DNA of 64,000 bases from Phytoseiulus persimilis. Lineage: Eukaryota; Arthropoda; Arachnida; Mesostigmata; Phytoseiidae. Positions within the stretch are counted from its first letter, which is position 1, and each line of letters opens with the position of its first letter. Below the pieces are notes generated by a model. It was not told the DNA's origin. It searched no databases and saw only the letters and a list, made by a program, of their open reading frames with translations. The translations under genes were made by a program, and so were the position numbers. The stretch covers positions 18,290,001-18,354,000 of the forward strand of contig CM075103.1 of NCBI GenBank assembly GCA_037576195.1. The letters run 5' to 3'. Of the stretch, positions 35,711-47,318 are shown in pieces.

Positions 35711-37000
35711 TCTCATGAAGTTCAGGAGCGCCCTCGATGAACTGGATCTGAAGCTCCGGAATGAAAGCTTTGTCGCGGTCCATCATTTTGTCCGGATTAA
35801 TTCTCATTGCTTTCTCCAGATCACCTGTGGAAACAAGGATGATCAGATGGTTCGACGTCACTCCGATTCTAAGAGCTCACACGCGATGCCAAAAAGTCAA
35901 ATGGGGAATCCTTGGTTTGATCGGAGAGGTCGCACGACGTTACGAGAAGACACATGAGGAGCGAGTGATGTTCGGGATTCTTCTTGTTGAACGCCTTCAC
36001 TACTCGTCCCAGGTCGGGCAGAATCTTGGAATGGTGACTCAGGTCCGCTGCGAGAATTATGTGACCCATGTCCTCGAGAGTTTTCTAATACCGCTGGCAC
36101 TCGAGGATGGCCATGGCTTGGGCGATGTGATGTCTTTCCATGACAGAACCTCCCGATGAGTAGAGCGAGGCCAGTATGCTCTTCGAATTTACTTGGAAAA
36201 AGTTTTTTGTGCCCCTATGATCCAAGTCATGACACAGAGAGGCCACGGAAAGTGACAGCGCCTCGTTGTCCCCGGAAGTCGGCAATGGACACATTGTAAG
36301 CGAAATGAACGTGAGCTTCGAGTCAAAGAGAAGATCGAAGTTTGGAAATCCGCACGAAAAGTCAATCAGCCTCACGAGATGTTTTCTACTTACTATCCTG
36401 GAAATACCGAGCTCCTCGCTCTCAAATGGGACTTTCGTTGCATTGTAAAAGAGTTGCTTGAATGAATCCGCATCAATACTTACGTCGAGTAACCTTCCCG
36501 ATCGACGTGCGAATTCTTTATCAAGAGGTGACTTCAGTGCGCGACAGCGAATGCATGCGTCTAGTTGTGCTACGGCGGATCTCCGTAACCCTTTCGAACC
36601 ATGAGAGAGAAACGAGCCAAGGTCGTTTTTTGAATCCGCCACCGATGAATGAATCCGAGATCTTCAAGCATGGTAACCACAGCCTGTTGAGGAAAAATGC
36701 ATCAGTTCAGAGCTCTAGTTCTCAGTGAGTGATCGCCACCGCAAACGTGATGTGAGGCCATGAGAACCGGGCTGAGCGAGTCGATGACATGAGACGGGAA
36801 ACACGATGTTGGCATGTTTGCGAAGATTATTGAGGTTGGAGGAATGAAGTGTGACCGTTGCTCACCAGTGGCGTATCCCTGCCGAGGATGCTTCGAGGGA
36901 CGCCGTGGAGAGTCTCAAACGACGGATGGAACGCTCATGAGGTTTTGGGACGAGATCATTGCCGATTAGGGTCACCAGTTGATGTACCTCTTCATCGGGC
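35700..37000 (-). pseudogene. Cyclic-nucleotide phosphodiesterase (PDE2/5/11-like), broken
   Basis: Class I PDE hydrolyses cAMP/cGMP. On the minus strand the metal-binding signature [18 protein letters not shown] and the following [15 protein letters not shown] are clear (36100-36260). ILAADLSHHSKI and LLMCLLVTSCDLSDQTK follow (35900-36060), then, after a good acceptor (tttccacag), GDLEKAM and [18 protein letters not shown] (35735-35830). It is broken: a TAG directly after the QRY residues near 36085, loss of about a dozen residues before the second metal-binding segment, loss of the helix before GDLEKAM, loss of the segment after IPELQIQF, and no intact YHNWxH upstream. A GAF-like fragment (VTLIGNDLVPKPHERSIR) lies at 36880-36980. 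Surviving splice sites suggest an unprocessed duplicate rather than a retrocopy. Confidence 0.8.
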
Positions 37001-37949
37001 ACCAGAATGCGATACATCATAAGGTCGTTCGACAACAGCTATCGATGCTGGGCATCGTGTACCTGAGGGAGGAGTATACCGAGGTTAAAAAGGAGGATAT
37101 CAGAAATGGTCCAAGAATAGGACTGCCGTTTGAGGCAATGGATGGAGGAATTCTCTTTCTCTGGAAAGAGGAGCAGTTCACTGCGAGCTCCAGCCGAGTT
37201 CTGGAGAAACGAGTCCCCTCATCCAGCCATCGGAACCAATGATAACCGCCGCGACAGCAGCGTTTTTCCTGTTGGAAACGAAGGTTTGGACCTGTTTTCA
37301 AACAATTCCCACTTTCGGTGGCTGCTCGAGCGCGGCATGAGAAAACGCTACGTTCGACCGCGTCAAGTTTGATAGCATGTGCACGAGAGAAACCCTCCTG
37401 CAACGAGTCAGCTGGATCAACCGATGAATGAAATGTGACGCCCTTGGGGGAGAGTTTCTACTATGGTAGACGAGAATTCAGTGACAAGGGGAACGGAAGT
37501 AATCGCGGAATTGCCGAATATTGGCATCCGCGACGCTAACAGAGAGGAAGAAGTTCTCCACAGTAGGGCGATAAACTTCACCCGAAGAACGAGTGAAATC
37601 CTGTCTGACTTCCAAATTCTCGACATCGCTTCGAGGAGAGGATATCTGCTCCTAGGAGCTGGAGGGCGCACGGAGCTTGCTGCATGTTCCAGCGAAGAGT
37701 ACTCCCAGAAACTCTGAAGCCCCTCCGAGTGATTCACCAGACTGGCAAGTCAACCGCATGCTCAGAAGTCTCTCAGGTCTCGCGGAGCGTCAGCGCAGGA
37801 CTGGAGGGATCCCGAGCATCAGTCCCATACGAGAGAAACTTGTTCCTGACGGTACAGAATGGAGCAGACCACCCCGTGGGCTCGGGCCGCTGTCCAGCTG
37901 CGCAGAAACGTTGATCCGAGCGTTCTAAGGGAGGAGTCCTCGGAGGACC
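37001..37949. other. No gene assigned; possible upstream PDE remnant
   Basis: Minus frames at 37017-37403 and 37417-37737 are open but unrecognised. They may belong to the decayed N-terminal part of the phosphodiesterase gene. Nothing else is seen. Confidence 0.35.
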
Positions 37950-38223
37950 AGGCATGAATTTCCGAGACTCGGAGCTCGGAAAATAATTTCCGACTCGGGA
38001 ACGGATATCCATCATCAACGGACGTTTTGAACCCACCGAGATCATCCAAGAAATAGTTTCCGAAGTAGTGTGAGACTCGCCCCACCTAAGCAAAAAATAC
38101 TCACTAAGTCGGAAACTACTTCTTGGATGATTTCGGTGATGATGGATCTCCGTTACCGAATCAAAAATTATTCTACGACTCGGGAATTATTTTCCGAGTT
38201 CCGAGTCTCGGAAACTCATGCCT
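37950..38223. mobile_element. Foldback/MITE element, 274 bp
   Basis: AGGCATGAATTTCCGAGACT at 37950 is mirrored by the inverse of TCGGAAACTCATGCCT at 38208-38223. The arms run about 115 bp each with few mismatches (internal CTCGGAAAATAATT and ATCATCCAAGAA blocks in both) around a 40-bp loop near 38066-38104. Non-coding, and able to fold into one long hairpin. No clear target duplication. Confidence 0.8.
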
Positions 38224-38691
38224 AGGGAGACCTATTGAAGTGTAGATAAGCTCGCCCAGTCAGCTGCCGGCCACTCGCTGGCCGATGGGCTTTGTTCATT
38301 AGGAACGCGAACATTCGCATTCGAACCAGAGTCGGAGGTAAATGCTCTCAGCGGTTCGGCCCAACCGGAAGCTCCACACGAGGTCCTCCCGCGCCGTTCG
38401 TACCAGCTTGTTCGTGCAAGAACCGAACAGTTCGGAGTGCACGGAATCGCGAACGCAGTTCGGATCGCTGCCGATCCCAGTGGGAGACATCGGCGCCACG
38501 AAACCATTCCTCCGCACGAAGCAATCTGTTGACGGCGGCGCACTAACGGTTCTAGTCGATGACGATCCGAGACACAGGACCAAGTAAGAACGCATGCCAC
38601 TACTCCAGGCTCCCGAACTTCGTCTGTTCTATATTGGATGAGACCATGCGGCAGCGATTCGCGTCCGACGAGGCTCTAGTCAGTGGGAAAT
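38224..38691. other. No recognisable gene
   Basis: Overlapping frames on both strands (38232-38600 minus, 38342-38587 plus) with no domain. Confidence 0.4.
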
Positions 38692-39102
38692 ATGAACGAA
38701 GTGGTTCACGGACCACAGGCTGGCGGCGACACAGCGTCGACGAATCAGTTCGCGGTTTCCTCTGACGTTGCCGTGGTGAGCCTTCCGTTTTTTTCTGAAA
38801 TTGACAACCGAACGAGCGACTCTTCCATCAGGAAGGGAGGATTCCCTCTCACGAGCTCCTGTCTCGATGGATTGTCTGGATCCCGAATCGGTTGCGATGG
38901 GCTCGACAAAGGTTACGACGAGGACTTCGACAAAAGTCTCGTTTCGGCTCTATTGAATCAACCAAGTCTTGGAGGAGAAATCGAGGCATCTGCGTTCACT
39001 GACGACACAGAAACGGGGAGGGAGTCCGGAAGCAGTGGAGGGCCCGTGCTGTGCTTTGAGCGACGACAGTTACGACTCTTCCGAACTTGTACTTTCCTCT
39101 AG
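38692..39102 (+). CDS. Possible acidic protein exon, unassigned
   Basis: From the ATG at 38692 there are about 136 codons of Ser/Gly/Asp-rich sequence, with a hydrophobic patch (VAVVSLPFFSEI) and an acidic stretch (KGYDEDFDKSLVSALL). In another frame, 39040-39160 is open with a Ser-rich acidic start (SDDSYDSSELVLSS), so a frame change or splice may occur near 39040. An AG precedes it at 38682-38683. No domain recognised; it could be a disordered segment of a regulatory protein or chance. Confidence 0.3.
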   Translation: MNEVVHGPQAGGDTASTNQFAVSSDVAVVSLPFFSEIDNRTSDSSIRKGGFPLTSSCLDGLSGSRIGCDGLDKGYDEDFDKSLVSALLNQPSLGGEIEASAFTDDTETGRESGSSGGPVLCFERRQLRLFRTCTFL

Positions 39103-39160
39103 GGTTGGTCTATGTGTCATTGAGAGGAACGGGAAACTAGCCAGGCGGTTCGAGTCATAG

Positions 39161-39989
39161 GGATCAGTAGCGGACTCATGTCTCACGTGAATGAAGTTGA
39201 CACTATGGCCGTTCAGCCGTTATCTCATTTTTGCTCCCCCTCGCCAGTTCAGATTTCAATGTTTCTAAATCCGTTCCCGACTGCTCGATAGATCACTTCA
39301 GTTCCAAGAGACTCGAGCGCCTGAATGCAGTCCAATCAGCCTGTCACAGAGCTCCATCACTGGCTCTGTTCAGAACTCGTTGGCCCGTGTCGTGAATCTT
39401 TGTATTACGAGAAACGGGAATCCGATGGTCTCGTATCCACTCAACGGGGAAAACCTGACGCTCGATCGGGGACTACCGTAGCCCTCGTTGAGTTCTAGGG
39501 CGAATAACTAGTTCGCACTTATAACTACTACTACTACTACTACTACTAATAGCTACACTAATAGACTCGTCGCTTTCGACACTCTCAATCTTTGGACACA
39601 GAAGTCTGACCTCAATCGTTTCGAGGCTATGAATTTCCGTATTCTGTTGAACGGGAACGCAGGTGTACTCCTGGGAACATAGCGGACTGGCATAGCGATT
39701 CGTGGAGCAGGTTGTCGATGCCAGGTGACGCATCCAGATAAAACAGCGATAATTTTGTCGAAGAAGAAAATCCGATATCCCAGTCCTCCCTATCGAGTCC
39801 AGAGAATAACGTACCCCGTGACAGAATTTCAGAATTTAGGGACTCTAGAAGCCTAGATTCATAAGAACCGTGTAACCTATAACGAGATTACTAAAGGCAA
39901 CGGCTGGAATCAAGGCGATACTGACGACGATCGAAGCTGTTTCTCGTATGGTCTTTATTGATACAATCAAAAGCTACCGACGAGCCGTC
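39161..39989. other. No gene; TAC microsatellite
   Basis: 3' flank of the RPUSD4-like gene. Contains a (CTA)n microsatellite at about 39524-39549. Nothing else seen. Confidence 0.5.
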
Positions 39990-41928
39990 TCAGAATCTGA
40001 TTTTGAGCCGTTCCAAGTTCCGCTTGAAGTGAGTCGGAACGGAGCTTTTCACAATGAGGTCCCTTCCGCCTTCCAGGATCCCAGGGATCACCAGATGTCT
40101 GCTGTGGAGATGCAGAGGGATGTTTCGCACCTGTTTTGAGAATCGAAAGTGAGCCACGGTTTTAATCAGACTTCAAATCCTCAAATTGGGGGGAAATAGG
40201 GGGATCCTCCAGTGGGAGGGACGGAAACAGAGCATGAGGGAATCACCATTTGTTGACGAACGGCCAATCTGTCGAGCATTTCTCCTGGGAGCTTTTGAGG
40301 AGCCATACTACGCAGATGAGTGTATTTATGGTCTCCCAGAATCGGACAGCGGAGACCAAGGCCCAAGTGAACCCTGAGCTGATGTGTGTACCCGGTTTCT
40401 GGGAGTAGCCTGATAAAAGCAGTCATTCTCGACGCGGAGATGATTTTGTATTTCGTAACGGCTGGGAATGTCTTCGTGAATTTCGGCAAACTGACATTCG
40501 ATCCGGGTTCAGCTCTGTGGGGCACAGGTCATTAACATAATTTTCTTGGATCCTTCAAAAACTGTCTCTGCTTCGCAAACCATCAGACTCACTTTGGGAC
40601 GATGACCATACGGAATCGCCCTTCAACGGTTCCCTCCGCGATAGCATCATCGATTACCCCTTCCGGCATTGGCGGGACCCCACGAGTTATGGCGACGTAT
40701 TCTTTCTTGATTTGTCGAGCTTTGAATAAAGCTTTCACCCCGTCGGCAATATCTCGGTTCTTAGCGATGCACAAAACTCCTGCGAAAATTCTTCCGAATT
40801 TATTTCCCTCGACCTTGGCTCTTTCGCTGAACTCATCGGAGCTCGTTGGCTATGCTCGAAAATATGGAGGTAGGGAAGGTTCGTCAGTACTCACCGGTGA
40901 CATCTTTGTCGAGTCTGTGAACTGGATAGAGTTTCTCAACTCTGAACGCTTTGGCCATCGCGTCAAGGTGGGATGTGAGAGCCATTTTGTCGTTCGGGTC
41001 GAGTTGTCCGCTCCCATGCATAGATAAACCGAAAGGTTTATCTAGGACTAACAGTTCCCGACTGTCGAAAAGAATGTTGCGCATCAAGCACTGGAAGATT
41101 TCATCAAACTCAGTCCAATTTCCTCTGTGCTATGAATTGTCCACAAACGGGGAGCGGTCGAGATGGCGACTACCTCGAAAATGAGTTTTTTAATCACCAA
41201 TGACTGACAAGCTGTTAGCATGAACTAACCTTGAGGACTTCGTCCGTGGACATCTTCCATATCATTGGTTTGATTTCAGCTTTGAGAATACGGAAGCCGA
41301 ACGAGTCTTTGGTTGAACTCGGGGGAGGCTGGTCCCTCTTATTAAGCTCGGCCTTGACTGCTTCGAACGCTGATTTCTTTTCCCCATGTGATTCATCGAG
41401 GGTTTCTTGATCGAGCTCGAGTTCTCTCGTCACAGTTTTCAGCTGAATATTCAACTTCTTGGTCTTCTCACGACTTTTTCGCTCTCCCTTCACCTCTCTG
41501 CGCTTTGATTCGGAGGCAGCTAGGTCGCTCCGCTCCTTGACTTCACGCGGAGTTCCCTCGGGCAGCGGGATATCGAATCCTAATAGGGGCTTATCACTTT
41601 TCGTCGCGTCAAACTCGCCATGGCGATGAGGGAGATTCTGATTATCGCGTCTGTCGACGGGAAATAAATTCAGGATGCGACCATCTCTCACGTCGGAAAC
41701 ATCCGATGGGGAATGCGACACTGAGTCTGTGTTTGCAGGAGCCACTCACCTGATCGCACCGAATCGAGTAACCTCAACCGATTCATTTGAAGAGTAGATG
41801 CCTTCAAACTCATCATTGCCCTCCAAGTCATCGAAGTTAACTTCTCTCTTAGTTCTCAGAAACCTCACTGAAGGTCGACGCGATGTTCGGCATAAAGCAA
41901 CTGCGAAATGTATTCCGCGCACCGCCAT
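39990..41928 (-). CDS. Mitochondrial RNA pseudouridine synthase, RPUSD4-like, six exons
   Basis: Coding exons (minus): 41928-41750, 41650-41230, 41090-40895, 40779-40593, 40514-40247 and 40130-39990; all junctions are in phase, giving 463 residues. RluA-family synthases isomerise uridine in RNA; RPUSD4 acts in mitochondria on 16S rRNA and mRNA. Exon 1 is basic and Arg/Ser-rich, as expected of a transit peptide. Exon 2 holds a long charged region ending in MSTDEVLK. Exon 3 has LLVLDKPFGLSMHG and the catalytic-Asp motif HRLDKDVTG, split across a phase-1 intron. Exon 4 has VLCIAKN and IKKEYVAITRGVP. Exon 5 has GYTHQLRVHLG and CPILGDHKY. Exon 6 has HLHSRHLVIP and ends at KIRF. All catalytic motifs are intact. 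The donor of exon 5 (gtgatt) is weak. Exon 2's acceptor (cccgtcgacag) was chosen by phase; a longer exon is possible. Confidence 0.9.
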
Positions 41929-43010
41929 GTGTTCAGCCTTTGTTGTCGAAAGCTTCTAGCTCGCTCGCCGCCAGGCTGGCTCTTTGGTGGCATAGAAGCT
42001 TGCAGTCTGGCGCGATAGACGGCGCGGCTGGTAAAGCCTCCCATCTGCGCGCAGTTGCCAGGTAGTTCGAATTCTAGGTGGGTCCAATTCTTTTTGAGCT
42101 GATGTGGAGCGACTTGAAATGTATCGAGTTCAGGTCGGCAAGTTGCCTCTTCAGTTCTCACCGTTTCTTCGAACAATACAGAGGATGCGGTGATCCAATA
42201 AAACCTCCAAGCAGGTAAATCAGAGCTTGTGGATCCCGCGCATCCTGGAGTACTCTCTCTGCATTTGAATCGATCGAGTCTAACGAAGGCAGTTGGCGAG
42301 TTACGATTGCTGAGCCGCGAACTGGTGTTAACAGGTTCCACGTTAAACTCGAACTTCAGAATGCCATCGGGTTCTCGAATGTTTCGAGTGACCACGGAAT
42401 CTCCAGTGAGCGCGATCGACACACTAACGGGCAAGTCCTGTAGGCATTTCAAATGAAGCATTCTCCCTCATCACTTAGACGAAGGGTGTATGGGAGGCTC
42501 CTCTGGCTGAGCTCGATCGATCTCGAAATTCAGAGCACCAGCGTGAAACAATCCGACATTTTGCCCGGAGCAGTTTCCCAGAATCCTACCTGGAGCAGCT
42601 TCGGTGTCTATCGTCGAGGAAAGTTCGCAGGGATCCGACGCTGGGAAATCGATTTCGCCAACCTCAACGCCTGCTCTGCAGTGAATTATAGTTCAAGACG
42701 CACATGATCGAACTCCCTCCGATGCATCGGTCAACTTCGGTCTTAAAGCCTTCGAGACCGGCCGGTCAACGTCCAGCAGCAAGTTCAACGAACATCATCC
42801 ACCTTCCTACGAGAAGCGCCCAACCGAAATCCATCGGTGGTTCTCGATTCGCTCGATATACCTATCCATGCGTGATTCCTGAGCAACGAATGCTCCATTA
42901 GCTTCTGAGTTTCGGAAGACTCCCCGGTCGGACTCCAAATGTTCAACCGGGGGCGCCGCAACATGGTTACGCTGTACTGCGTGCAAACGAGCGCAGTACG
43001 CAAGCCCTTG
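41929..43010 (-). other. Open frames on both strands; gene not resolved
   Basis: Minus 42461-41865 is open for 198 codons and reads like a beta-rich protein (LPVSVSIALTGDSVVTR and KFEFNVEP near its start), preceded by a good acceptor (aatgcctacag). A short open exon at 42690-42590 (AGVEVGEIDF, donor ccag|gtagg) lies upstream, but its phase does not match. The end of this frame overlaps exon 1 of the RPUSD4-like gene. On the plus strand 41883-42065 begins MFGIKQLRNVFRAPP, looks like a transit peptide and ends at a donor (gttgccag|gtagtt). I cannot decide which strand is transcribed or name a family. Confidence 0.35.
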
Positions 43011-43510
43011 TCGTGACCGCCATTCAGGGCTGATTCAGGGGATCATCACGGAGCGAAGCGGAAGAAGTTCCCGGTGTCTCGCGGGGTTGGCACCACTCAC
43101 CTAGCGATACTAAGTCGTGACAAAGGCCACGAAACGGGCACCACCCCGCTGTCTTATATCACATATGATATGCCCTTTGTCGGGCAAAGGGGTAGTTCCC
43201 TTATAGAATGCGAGCGGGCCAGAATTATCGGTCACCATGACAGTGTACGGTGTTAACGACCTGGTACTCTTACCAGTTTTGGCCCACCTACCAAGCTTCG
43301 AGTACTCAGACTCTTCCGTTGCGGACGTACCTCAAACTCTCGCAAGAATGCTCTGGGTCCCAGAATCTGGGACAATATCGAGGACTTTCGATCGCGCGAG
43401 CGATTTCCACCGAGATGTTCATCCAAGTTTCCGCTGTGAGATCCCTCTTTTCCAGACTCTTGGGACTCGATATATCATTTATTGTCTCAAGCACAACACG
43501 ACTTCTCCGA
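43011..43510. other. 5' flank of the coiled-coil gene
   Basis: Short frames only. A 15-bp near-palindrome (atatcacatatgatat) lies near 43157. No clear TATA box. Confidence 0.4.
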
Positions 43511-44843
43511 ATGGATCGATTTGATGTACAAATCAAGCTCCTTGAGGAGCAATCTCTGAGCTTGAGAAGCAACTTTCTAGACGAGTTCAATCGGTTGACT
43601 GAGGAAACTCTGACTGTTCAAGTGAGTCACGCATTTTAATTCTGAGCACACGCCGCGTATGTAGCTACCGTAACTCTACCATGCCAATGAATGAATGAAA
43701 AAATGTCCGTGATTTAGATCGGAATTAATCATCGCACTTCGGGCTTAGATTCGAGTTTAGCTGCCGCGCTTTCTGACTTGTCTGTCAATTTGCAAGAAAT
43801 CAAGGACACAAGCACTCAACTGGAAAGAGCGTGCGTGTCACCCACGCGGTCAGCGCTGGGGATCCAAGTGAGTTTTGGAGCGAGCCAGCCTGAAACCTCA
43901 TAAATTCAGTTTCGATGGCTCATGCTCTTCAGTGAATCTGACGTGTCTCCGCGGAGCAATAGTTGCGAATCCCTAGTGGGCAAGCAGACCTGAATCGATT
44001 CCAGATTGACCGGGTTATCGACGCTGAGTCATTGGAGCAAGAGATCGATAACATCATCAAATCGCGGGAGGAAATCGGACAAAAAATCTCCGAGACTTGT
44101 AGAATCTTCCAGCTGAGAGAACAGTGCGCCCGTGAGCAACTCGAAAGCCTCAACGAAATACGACGGCTACAGAAAGATAGACTTAAAGGTAACAGTCCGC
44201 CGACCAGGCCCATGGGAATGAGGCGCTTCCCTGAACATGAAGCTGATCGAAACAACGAATACGTTCTGGAGGAGTTCCGAAGGTGTCGTTTGTCCATCAC
44301 AGGAGAGCTGCATGCCTCGTATTGTTCCGCTTTACAATCACTCAAACAACTACGGAGCGAATTCGAGGAGGCTTACACGTGCGAGGAGGTAGCAGCGTCG
44401 CTCACGATAGAAATGGAGCGGAAAGCCGCTGAAAATTCTCACGTGACGTGCAAAAAGAGATTTCAATTGGTCGAGAATCGGTTCCGGAGGATGGAAACCG
44501 TTCGCATGAAGCGTCTGGCTGCTCTCCGCCAAACTCTGGGTGAGTCAACTGGGGGAGTTGATCTCAGTGACAGGTTTTTGGGCTCGCAAACCTCTCGTGC
44601 AGTCCATTTCTCGAGATGAGTGTTACTTCAGTGTTAGCATGTTCTCAGAAAGGTAACTTTGTTCGACACAAATGACTTATTCGGTCGAATCCAGGTGAGG
44701 TCAGCCAGCAACTCGGATCCTCCCAAGCCTCGAGCAGCAGCGATGATCCAGGCGACGATTTGCCCTCTATTCTCTCAGCCATGGATGTCGACGATTGCAA
44801 TTCAGACCCGATTCCCTCGAACTACAACTGTCCGGAGATTTGA
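43511..44843 (+). CDS. Coiled-coil protein, four coding exons, unassigned
   Basis: Exons are 43511-43621, 43718-43867, 43963-44539 and 44695-44843, all in phase, giving 328 residues. The start MDRFDVQIKLLEEQ was chosen because it begins the heptad pattern; an in-frame extension upstream is not protein-like. Residues 5-35, 60-80 and 105-285 are rich in Leu/Glu/Lys/Arg with heptad spacing (ESLEQEIDNIIKSREEIGQK, LESLNEIRRLQKDRL, EMERKAAENSHVTCKKRF), so most of the chain should be alpha-helical coiled coil. The C-terminus is Ser/Asp-rich (SSQASSSSDDPGDDL) and ends CPEI. No signal peptide or membrane segment. The donors are strong (gtgagt, gtgagt, gtgagtc); the acceptor of exon 3 (gagcaatag) is weak, but the only in-frame choice. 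Possibly cytoskeletal or scaffold; no family recognised. Confidence 0.7.
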
Positions 44844-47318
44844 ACACTGTTTTGCGAGTCGCCGCTCATGGAATCGAATCGGAAAGCTGAAGTTCGACGC
44901 AAGGACTTTTCATTCGCCCCTCGATTCTCGACTCGTATCGCTAGGTAGAACGACCGGAGAATACTACCGGTGGATTCCAGTCATTTGTTGTTCTGGCGCC
45001 TTGGCTCACCGCGAAGATACTTATTACCGTCCCTGGCCCTGTCCCGAGATCAAACGTCAGTGCTCTCGATTGGAAGTTGTTCATAAGCCATGTAAGTCTC
45101 ATGGATTGGCGCCTGGTTGAGGCATGGGGAACGGAGGGACTCTCGGAGCCTGAAAAAACTCGCTCCGCCCGGTCACAGGCATGAGCTCGTTCGCTGACAG
45201 TTACAAACTCGAATCGAGCCTGATCGAATCCATGTGAGCTCCGACCTGTGTCTGCGCTCTGTGCCAAAAGACTGTGAGCACTGTCTTAAGGTGATTTCGG
45301 ATAGTTTGTGAGCAACCCATCGCGAGTTTTCAATGTCCAATATCTCCCTTGTTTGGTCATGGGTATTCCTGCGCCGCTGATTCGGAATTCCGTTCCGCTT
45401 GAGCCGCACAGAAGCGGACGAATTGTGTTATGAAGTTGATGCTCGACGAGTTGTCTAATTTTGTAGCGATAGCGACGTCGAAGTTTGTGTTTCAAGCTGG
45501 GTAGGCGATCTATTCTCCAGGGGATCGCGACATATTCACTGTGTATGCGATGAGGTGGAGCTGTGAATCTCAATAACATCCGCGTCGAGCTTGAAGTTCG
45601 TTGTAGTTGGTCGACTCGGAAGAGAATATTATCGGTGCCTGATTAAGGAGCGAAGATGGGACCCCAGATGATGTCCCATATGTCGCATCACTCGTTACTC
45701 ATAGGCGCTGGCTCACACCTAGAAGTATGTTCTTCATTCGTTATTAACGGTTAACTCAGCATGTGAGGTCGTTTCTTCGGAGTTAGATCGGAAATCATGC
45801 AAGACTATTTACTCTGACTCGAACGAAAAGTCAAAACGCCGAGTAGAATGCATAGCGCTCACAGAAAGCCTCCATCGTTTCACTGTTTCCACGTACCTCC
45901 TCCAAGTCGCGAGTTCCAAGTCAAAATCTGGTGGAGCTTCCGTTTTTCTCAGATGACGCCATGTCGGCTTTTGATCTCCGTTGCTGAAACCCTGCACACG
46001 CTGACGTTGGTCGTGTTTTTAGTAATGATCCAACCCACGCACGTCTCTATAGTTGGAGGAACCTCTGAGATCCATCCTATTCTAATATCTGTCCCGCCTC
46101 CCTAATAAAATCAATTTAACGGACAGATTTCTCGTCGCCGAACCTCACATTGCCTGACTTGATAAACATCGCCCTCAAAAGTTTCGCTTTCTACTGCAAA
46201 TGGAGGCCCTTAAATCTCAATATACGGGGTTTGTTCACGAGTACACTTGATCAGTCAACACCTCTGTTGACTCTGTGAACGGTGGAACTTCTATCTTCGG
46301 TCAGAATGGCCGACACACTTGGCTAGCTCTGGTAAGGGTCTGGAAAGAGACCAAATAAGTGGCGAAAACACCGCTAAGAAATCCATTCGCTGTTGGACGA
46401 AAGACCTCACTATTTCTCCGGTTATTCACATCGCGGGATAAACGGAAAGCCGTGGCGTGAGCGCTGCTCCGGAACCGTTCACATTCCCTGGCTGAGTAAT
46501 ATTGCAAAGTCCCCTCCTTGTTGTGTTCTCAAAGGAAAGCCGACTCGAAACTTTGTTCCTCAATCGCGTTCGGCTATGCCACATGTGCTGAGTGTTCAAA
46601 AGTGCGTAGAATTGCCCGATAGCCCCTGATTCAAGGGCACTCGGATGGGTTCTCGGCTTTGCACAAGCTTTCATTGCGCCAATCAGGCGACTTGAGCCTC
46701 ATTTCGAATAGAGACGGTCGCAGAATGCAGCTCCGCAGTCAGCTGTTCGTTACATGTCTTCATTGTGCGCTTCTGTTGCGAATCATCGAAGCCCGTCAAT
46801 ATGTGCTCGTTCGAAGGATCTACGCAGGAGAGGTATGCCTCGGCCGCAACTACCGATAATCGCGTATCCGGCCTCCATAAAAATCTCGTTCAATTCTCGT
46901 AGCCTAAGCGACCTGAATGACACCATTTGCGCGCATGTTTCCATCCCCAGACAGGGAGGACAGAGCAGTTTGGGGCTATACTGACGGGCACTTGGTTCAA
47001 TTAGGGACTAATTTTCCGGCCGATGGGAAGGGCGTTATCCTTAACGTCGTTGGGACAAATCGGGATAAAGCTTCCTTCGATGCGATTCAATCTGGGGGTC
47101 CCCACATCTTTGATCCCATTCTGTCAGTCGCCGGGAATTCCGCTAACGCTCTCAGTACATTCGGATTTTGGGAAGACCAAACAGGGGACAAATTGTTCCC
47201 GTTGGCGTGACGGAGCACCTCACTTTTCTCGGTTGGGGGGATATCCGTCAGGAGAGTAGCAGCCCAACGATGTTCGATTGATGACGGCTGCTTGTCAATT
47301 GCATAATTCCGATTCCAG
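44844..47318. other. No gene assigned
   Basis: Overlapping open frames of 60-110 codons on both strands (45286-45579 minus, 46917-47210 plus and others), none with a recognisable domain or consistent splice sites. No repeat or RNA gene seen. Confidence 0.4.

Noticed and set aside
44188-44215. Intron at gtaacag..ccag inside the coiled-coil gene
   Set aside because: It would be under 30 bp, and the frame is open straight through.
47023-47259. Protein-like plus frames near 47 kb as part of the exon set at 47319
   Set aside because: They end in stops before the acceptor at 47318 and have no donor that joins in phase.
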